Part shown: in pieces, positions 59,166 to 64,000 of the stretch
How positions within the stretch are numbered: the first letter of the stretch is position 1
How the letters are laid out: every line of letters starts with the position of its first letter
DNA from: Pochonia chlamydosporia 170
Taxonomy: Eukaryota; Ascomycota; Sordariomycetes; Hypocreales; Clavicipitaceae
Direction of reading: 5' to 3'
Assembly: GCF_001653235.2 (NCBI RefSeq)
Contig: NC_035793.1
Span: 5,270,001 to 5,334,000, forward strand
DNA length: 64,000 nucleotides
Notes under the pieces: model-generated
Told to the model about the DNA's origin: nothing
Seen by the model: the letters and a program-made list of their open reading frames with translations, nothing else
Database searches by the model: none
Program-made: the position numbers and the translations under genes

Positions 59166-59756
59166 CAAGAGCCAGTGTGAAGCTTTAGGTTACAAGTTTA
59201 ACGTTAACACATAAAAGCTCCTACGTCTATAAAGGTTACCACTGCTAATGAGTCTCTGTTAAGAAAGCTCACGCACTATCCGGTTATTACCTGGCCAAGC
59301 GCATTTCAGTTGTCTGATGTTAAATACAAAAGGTACTTACCATTATATAATTTCTTTGGTGCGCCTGTTTGCATTAGACCCAAGGATAAACTAAACTGAA
59401 CTGAACTGAATTCCTGGCTGGTTTCAGACGCTTATCTACTAAATTATTACATTAAACCTGGGTCTTACAAGTCCGATATCAAGGCGAGACACAACATTCA
59501 CAACAGACTATATCAAGAGTCCAAAACTGCATAAAGAGGCTACGAGAAGAAGAAAATAACTAACTTGTGGCTACAAGCAGTACATGATAGCCCAGAGACT
59601 TCTTCGATTGGTTGACGAATGCGGAGAGGCATGTCATCCACTTGTACATATGCCCACACAACGTAGGTACCAATGCCATGTAGCGCAACAGAACAAGCTG
59701 GCGAATTCTAACCAGATAACACGCCACCCCAATGTGACTCAGGTTCACGCTCACGC
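59166..59756. other. intergenic between convergent genes
   Basis: 3' flanks; contains a short ACTGA tandem near 59395-59410 and, at the right edge, a hexamer tandem next to the WSC gene stop. Confidence 0.45.
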
Positions 59757-60675
59757 TCACGCTCCCAGGAGCAGAAAGAGGCTGAGGGCATTAGCGCCAC
59801 CACAGGTGGTGGTTGAGTCTCCGGCGCAGGCCTTGTTGCAGCTGGTCGCGGCAATGGCCGCGCCGTTGTTGTCAATCGAGTTGCCGCAGAAGCACTGAGA
59901 ACCAAACTCGGTGCCGGCATACTTGTAGCCAGCGGCAGCGCAGGCATCCTGGCACTTCTTGTTGGTATTGCCGGCTAAGTTTAAGGAGGTGCTCAGGGTG
60001 CGGGAGTTGGTAGCGTCAGAGTAGCAGCCTTTGTTCTGCCAGGTTGGAATGGCCGAGAAGATGCGGATGGCGTTGCTGCCGCCACACTTCTGCGCACTGT
60101 CTCCGGCGCAGTCCATTGTGCAGCCGGCCGAGGTCACCAGCGGCTGTTGGGGGGCGCTTCCGCACCAGCACTGGCTGCCAAACTCGACACCTGAGTAAGC
60201 GAAACCGGCGTCATCACAGGCTTTGCTGCACTTGGCTGGGGTGTTGCCAGCCAGATTGATCATGAAGGGCAGCACACGGGCACTAGTGCTGTCAGTGAAG
60301 CAGCCTAGGTCCTTAACCTGCGGGTCCGGCGCAGTGCCGCAGGAACCAAAGCCAGTCTGGCATCCCGTACCACAGTGCAGGTCGCTGCTACCACAGTATC
60401 CGAATTGGGAGCAGCATGGTCCAAAGCCCGAGGCCACGCAGACGGACGATCCATTGAAGGCGCCGCAGATGCCGTCCGTCGAGGGGGAACCAGCAGCTCG
60501 CACTTGGAATGCATGGACATTGCTAGTTGGCTCCTAGAGCAAGGGGAAACCACGTTAGCTGTATGTTGCCGTGAATCCACATCAAATGAGAGTGCAAATT
60601 ACATACAAATACCGAGGAGGGCATGGCTCGCACGGCCATGGCGGCGGAGACGAGCACGACAACGCTGGAAATCAT
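59757..60675 (-). CDS. secreted CBM18 plus two WSC domains
   Basis: Exons 60675-60613 and 60533-59757 give 279 residues. Exon 1 is a signal peptide (MISSVVVLVSAAMAVRA); the splice joins SS|EPTSNVHAF. A chitin-binding hevein-type module (CBM18) spans about 43-86 with eight cysteines (ICGAF, SVC, GPCCSQFGYCG, HCGTGC). Two WSC domains follow, about 97-181 (GCFTDS, AGNTPAKC, EFGSQCWCG, KCGGSNAIRIF) and 188-271 (GCYSDATNSRTL, EFGSQCFCG, CGGANALSLF). WSC domains bind wall glycans such as beta-glucan. There is no catalytic domain, so it may be an adhesin, a wall-shielding lectin or a chitin-masking effector. The short hydrophobic C-terminus (LSLFLLLGA) is too short to claim a GPI signal. The gene is GC-richer than its flanks. 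Confidence 0.88.
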
Positions 60676-61788
60676 GGTTCAGGTCCTTGACAGCGATAAT
60701 CTATATTCTGTAAACGCTACTTTGCAAGACGAGGGAGAGTTTGCTGATCTAAGGTTCGAGTGAACAGGGAGTTGCGTGAGCCAGAAATCTAGTTGAATCT
60801 GTCCCAACTGTGATGGGACGCCAACTTTATACATGAGATACACACACCTTAAGCTCGTGGTCTAGATTCTATGTACATAAGTACGTGGCAATAAACCATC
60901 ATAAAGCAAGTGTCGTTGGGCGGAAAACTCTACTAGTCTATAGAGGCTGTCAATAGCTTCACCAACGACTCAGAACATGAACGAAAGTGGCGTGTGAGAA
61001 GATGCTCCTTAGGTGTCCGAGGAGCCGGCGGACCCTCGACAAGGTCTGCCCCATTCTATACTGATCTATCGTTCATTAGCCGCGTCTCTGAGACCAGGAC
61101 AACGATGCTGCGCCCCCCCGGTTGAATAACGCTGGCACGAAGCGAACGAGGACCTTGTAATGGGAGGCCGGGCGGCACTCTCAGCCTCAAGGCCCAGGCC
61201 GGGCTTTATTGACTATATTGACTTCAGCTCGTTGCGTTTGATATCCACTCTCCCTAGGCTAGGAGAGTTGTTGACATTTGAACACCGTTAGTGGCAGCTT
61301 TATCGAGCCAATGTACGTAGCTGCCATCCTCCCTAACCAAACCAGACAACAGCATGAATCAATGAATCTTTCCCCTATGGATCTATATTAAACCCCTGAT
61401 CTAGTAGTTTGACACGCTACAAGCTTTAGTTTTAGCGCTATTTATTGTAACTCCAGGCGGGCGTTGCGACTGTCACTCCTAGCATCTATTAGCACAGTTA
61501 CTCGCATGACGAGTAGAGGTCTAGTGCCCGTCTCCTTGCGCACCTTTGCACCGTATACAGCACTCATTGTCTCTTTTATTTCTTGCCAAATACACCTAAG
61601 TCCACACGAAATAGCCCACCGCACGCAAATGACAACGGTACTTACTCGATACTAGACTATCTGGTTCCCAAGAATATACACAAAGCTTTGACTCCATCTA
61701 TTACAACGCTCTAAAACAATCAAGGTTAACAGTGACGCCAATAAACCTATTTTATATGATGGCCGATAAAAGACTTAAGTTTAGAAAA
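60676..61788. other. intergenic, no gene seen
   Basis: 1.1 kb with short frames only. A TATA-like TATAAAG (minus strand, 60831-60825) lies about 150 bases before the WSC gene start. Confidence 0.45.
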
Positions 61789-63630
61789 TTAAGACGGGCA
61801 AGCTCCCTCCTGCCACATCTTGACCGATCGCACAATCATGCCGCGGTTTTTGGCCTCTCCCCAACTCGGTAGCCACGTATCCTTGGCATCCCAAAAGTCA
61901 CGCATGGGCGCCGAGCTGCCATCAGACCAGGGCTTCCCGCCCAGTTTATCGCTGTGTATAGTCGTTAGTGCTATTCTCCTATCTGCTAAACGGCAATTAT
62001 TCCCGTATGCGCGGGAATAACGTCGGGGATATCAAAAGAGGCAACCTACGGGAACCAACCGTTGGTGGAGCCAACGGCTACGTTGAGAATGAGGTAAAAT
62101 GGTTGGTCAAAAGGCGTGTTGGAGCGACCCGTTTGGCTCCATGTGTCCTTGTAAACCGTCTTGTTAACAGTGACACCAGCGAACTGCCCGTATTCCCACA
62201 TGTTCTTGTTCTTGGTAAAGTCGAAAAAAACGATTTGCTGCAGGCGGGAGACGGACCAATAAGGTTAGCACGCGGTGCAAAAAAGAGGATAAAAAGGAAA
62301 AGAAAGAGTCTGGTGCTTTAAACAGGAGCCACTTACACGAAGTCTCCCGTCCAGCCAAGTAAATAGGTACTTTTCGTTCCATTCGAGGCCGAAAGTGTGG
62401 AATCCATCCGAGTATTTCGTCCGCTTGGAACCCCATTCGCCCTTGCTGAGGCGAAAAGCGTCCGTATCGTACAGCGTGCCCCAGTGCATTGCGGAGCTGA
62501 CAATGTTATTGCCCAGCGGGTACTTTTCAGCGTCGTTGCCGCGAGACTCCATGATGTCGATCTCACCGCTGCGAGGCCATTCGCCGTAGACTGAGTCTTG
62601 AGGCATCATCCAGATGGCAGGCCACATCCAATCGCCCGAAGGCAGCTTCGCTTCTACCTCGACTCGGCCGTACTTGATGGTTTTCTTGCCCGACGTGGTG
62701 AGTCTAGCAGAGCGCACTGGATTGATCATGGCACGGCTCGTAGCATTGCTAACCGCCGAGCAAGGATTGTTATAGTTGAGGGTAGAGATTCTCTGTTCTC
62801 GTGATGTGCACGTTCCGTCCTGGGTGAGGTTAACAAGGTGTTTATCTAGCATTTGTGCCTCGGTAATTGAGGTAGTGTCGAGAGTTAGTGTCGGAACGAT
62901 ATGCAGGCCCTGCTCGTCAACGTAGGAGTTGGCAGGGTCATTTGTGGTCCAATCAAACGATCCGGTACTGGGAGAATTTACAGTCAGCCGAGTGATTGCC
63001 ATGTAGGCGGAGAAAACGAAAGACGGAGTGCGACGAACCCGAATCCGTTTAGTTGGACCTCGTGGCTCCAGACTTTCGTGTCTAACTCGGCAAAATGGTC
63101 GTCCATAATCAGACAATATTTATTTTGGGGGATATGCCGGACATTGTCCCACGCAATGTAAGCAGAAATACCTACGAAAAGGGTTAGAAACTCCTCAACA
63201 GAGGGATAGATTGTTAATGGACTAACATAGAGCGATGAAGACGCCAGAATAAAAGATGATGCTGTCCCAGTTCGTCTCCCGCTTCCACTCCCCAAGCCAC
63301 GGCTTCTCATATCTGGGGGCATCCTTATTAGTCACTCTGGTCGATAGCCCGTGGTCTTTGAACTCACTCTCCGACTAGTCTCGAACTTCTAAACCGCCGT
63401 CGAGGTGCTCCTAATCCGACATTAGTAGTGTTAGGCAAATTTACCAATCAGGTTTGCCACCAACCGTTTAAGACAGTATATGTTGGTGAATGCATTCTGC
63501 CTTGGCAGGACGAGAGATGACTTCTAGTTGTAGGCGTAGGCTGAGTAGAGCGCTCCGGCGTCTGTTGAGGCGCGATTGTGTCTTGATCAGAGGCTGGGAG
63601 TGCAGCCTGCTCTGGAGCTGGGCCTTCCAT
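61789..63630 (-). CDS. membrane-anchored GH16 beta-glucanase-like protein
   Basis: Well-supported exons are 63410-63368, 63312-63227, 63171-63039, 62967-62337, 62237-62050 and 61951-61789; a first exon starting at 63630 is likely but its 3' splice site is unsure. A Pro/Thr/Gln-rich cytoplasmic N-terminus leads to RRRFRSSRLVGEYEKPWLGE and one membrane helix (SIIFYSGVFIALCISAYIAW), making a type II membrane protein. The GH16 domain follows: GSFDWTTND, KYGRVEVEAKLPSGDW, AIWMMPQDS, the catalytic GEIDIMESRG (both Glu and the Asp kept), FHTFGLEWNEKYLFTW, QTGRSNTPFDQPFYLILNVA (family end block) and SVKMW. It probably hydrolyses or remodels beta-1,3-glucan at the cell surface. All exon joins restore family blocks. 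Confidence 0.83.
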
Positions 63631-64000
63631 GGTAAAGGAGTTGAAGCTTAGAGAGAGTTTGCGAAAATGTCAGAAAGTGTTAGGAAGGTATAGCTCGTTG
63701 GAATTTCCAATTGTGATTGTCCGCGCCAGCTATTGTGTCGAGGGCATAGGTATGGGTCTGGGTATTATACTTGACATTTGAAAAGTGGTAATTTACAATC
63801 GGTTTTTTATTATTGCCGCCATGATACAGCAGTTATCGGCTTCAGGCGAACAAAAACAGACCATCTTTTAGTAGATGCTTGGCAAGTGCTGGCCCAGACC
63901 GATGGTTCGGGGTCCGCTCATGGGAATCTGGACCTTACCAATGCCATGGTACCCCTGGTGATGATCGATGCAGGGGAGAAGCTGAATGCGCCTGGATGGG
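63631..64000. other. window edge, no gene seen
   Basis: Promoter side of the GH16 gene; no coding frame of note up to the end of the window. Confidence 0.45.

Noticed and set aside
1..64000. tRNA, rRNA, CRISPR, telomere repeats, biosynthetic core enzymes
   Set aside because: I looked for them by eye and found no convincing cloverleaf, repeat-spacer array, telomeric tandem, PKS, NRPS or terpene synthase. A tRNA scan could still find a missed tRNA gene.

Overview
The window is nuclear DNA of a filamentous ascomycete. Most genes are split by short introns (about 45-130 bp, GT..AG), genes sit singly on both strands with 0.3-3.5 kb between them, and the families are typical fungal ones: Pth11-like rhodopsin-domain receptors, a Zn2Cys6 factor, WSC domains, a GH75 chitosanase, a GH5 endo-beta-1,6-glucanase and an NLP protein. 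The mix suggests Hypocreales with a mycoparasitic or host-associated lifestyle. That placement is inference from gene content, since there is no rRNA or marker gene here.

Left third (1-24 kb): the 3' end of a GT90/CAP10 glycosyltransferase; a frameshifted unknown gene; a MARVEL-like membrane protein; a secreted type-B carboxylesterase; a secreted six-cysteine protein; a decayed stretch of about 3.5 kb with two copies of a short TA-flanked repeat; a Pth11-like receptor; a cysteine-synthase-like PLP enzyme; a secreted endo-beta-1,6-glucanase; a Zn2Cys6 regulator with an apparent one-base frameshift; a short-chain dehydrogenase; and a secreted M28 aminopeptidase.

Middle third (24-48.5 kb): a secreted phospholipase C, a membrane-anchored multicopper oxidase, an NLP-type secreted protein with a changed core heptapeptide, an aquaporin-family channel with a changed second NPA box, a GH75 chitosanase, a hexose transporter with a 15-base microexon, a monocarboxylate-type transporter, an AT-rich block with an orphan ORF and another repeat copy, and a second Pth11-like receptor.

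Right third (48.5-64 kb): a large oligopeptide (OPT) transporter, a second carboxylesterase with a frameshifted leader and a lost catalytic Glu, a divergent pair of genes matching the two halves of the plant Tm-1 protein, a secreted CBM18 plus double-WSC protein, and a membrane-anchored GH16 glucanase.

Taken together the region codes for extracellular attack and uptake: wall hydrolases (beta-1,6-glucan, chitosan, beta-1,3-glucan), a protease, a phospholipase and esterases, with sugar, peptide, monocarboxylate and water/glycerol transporters and two surface receptors. It is not a classical biosynthetic cluster: no PKS, NRPS or terpene synthase was seen. The most unusual points are the Tm-1-like split pair, a four-copy MITE-like repeat, the microexon, and several genes with single-base damage or substituted catalytic or selectivity residues. 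All exon joins were worked out by eye from reading frame and family motifs.
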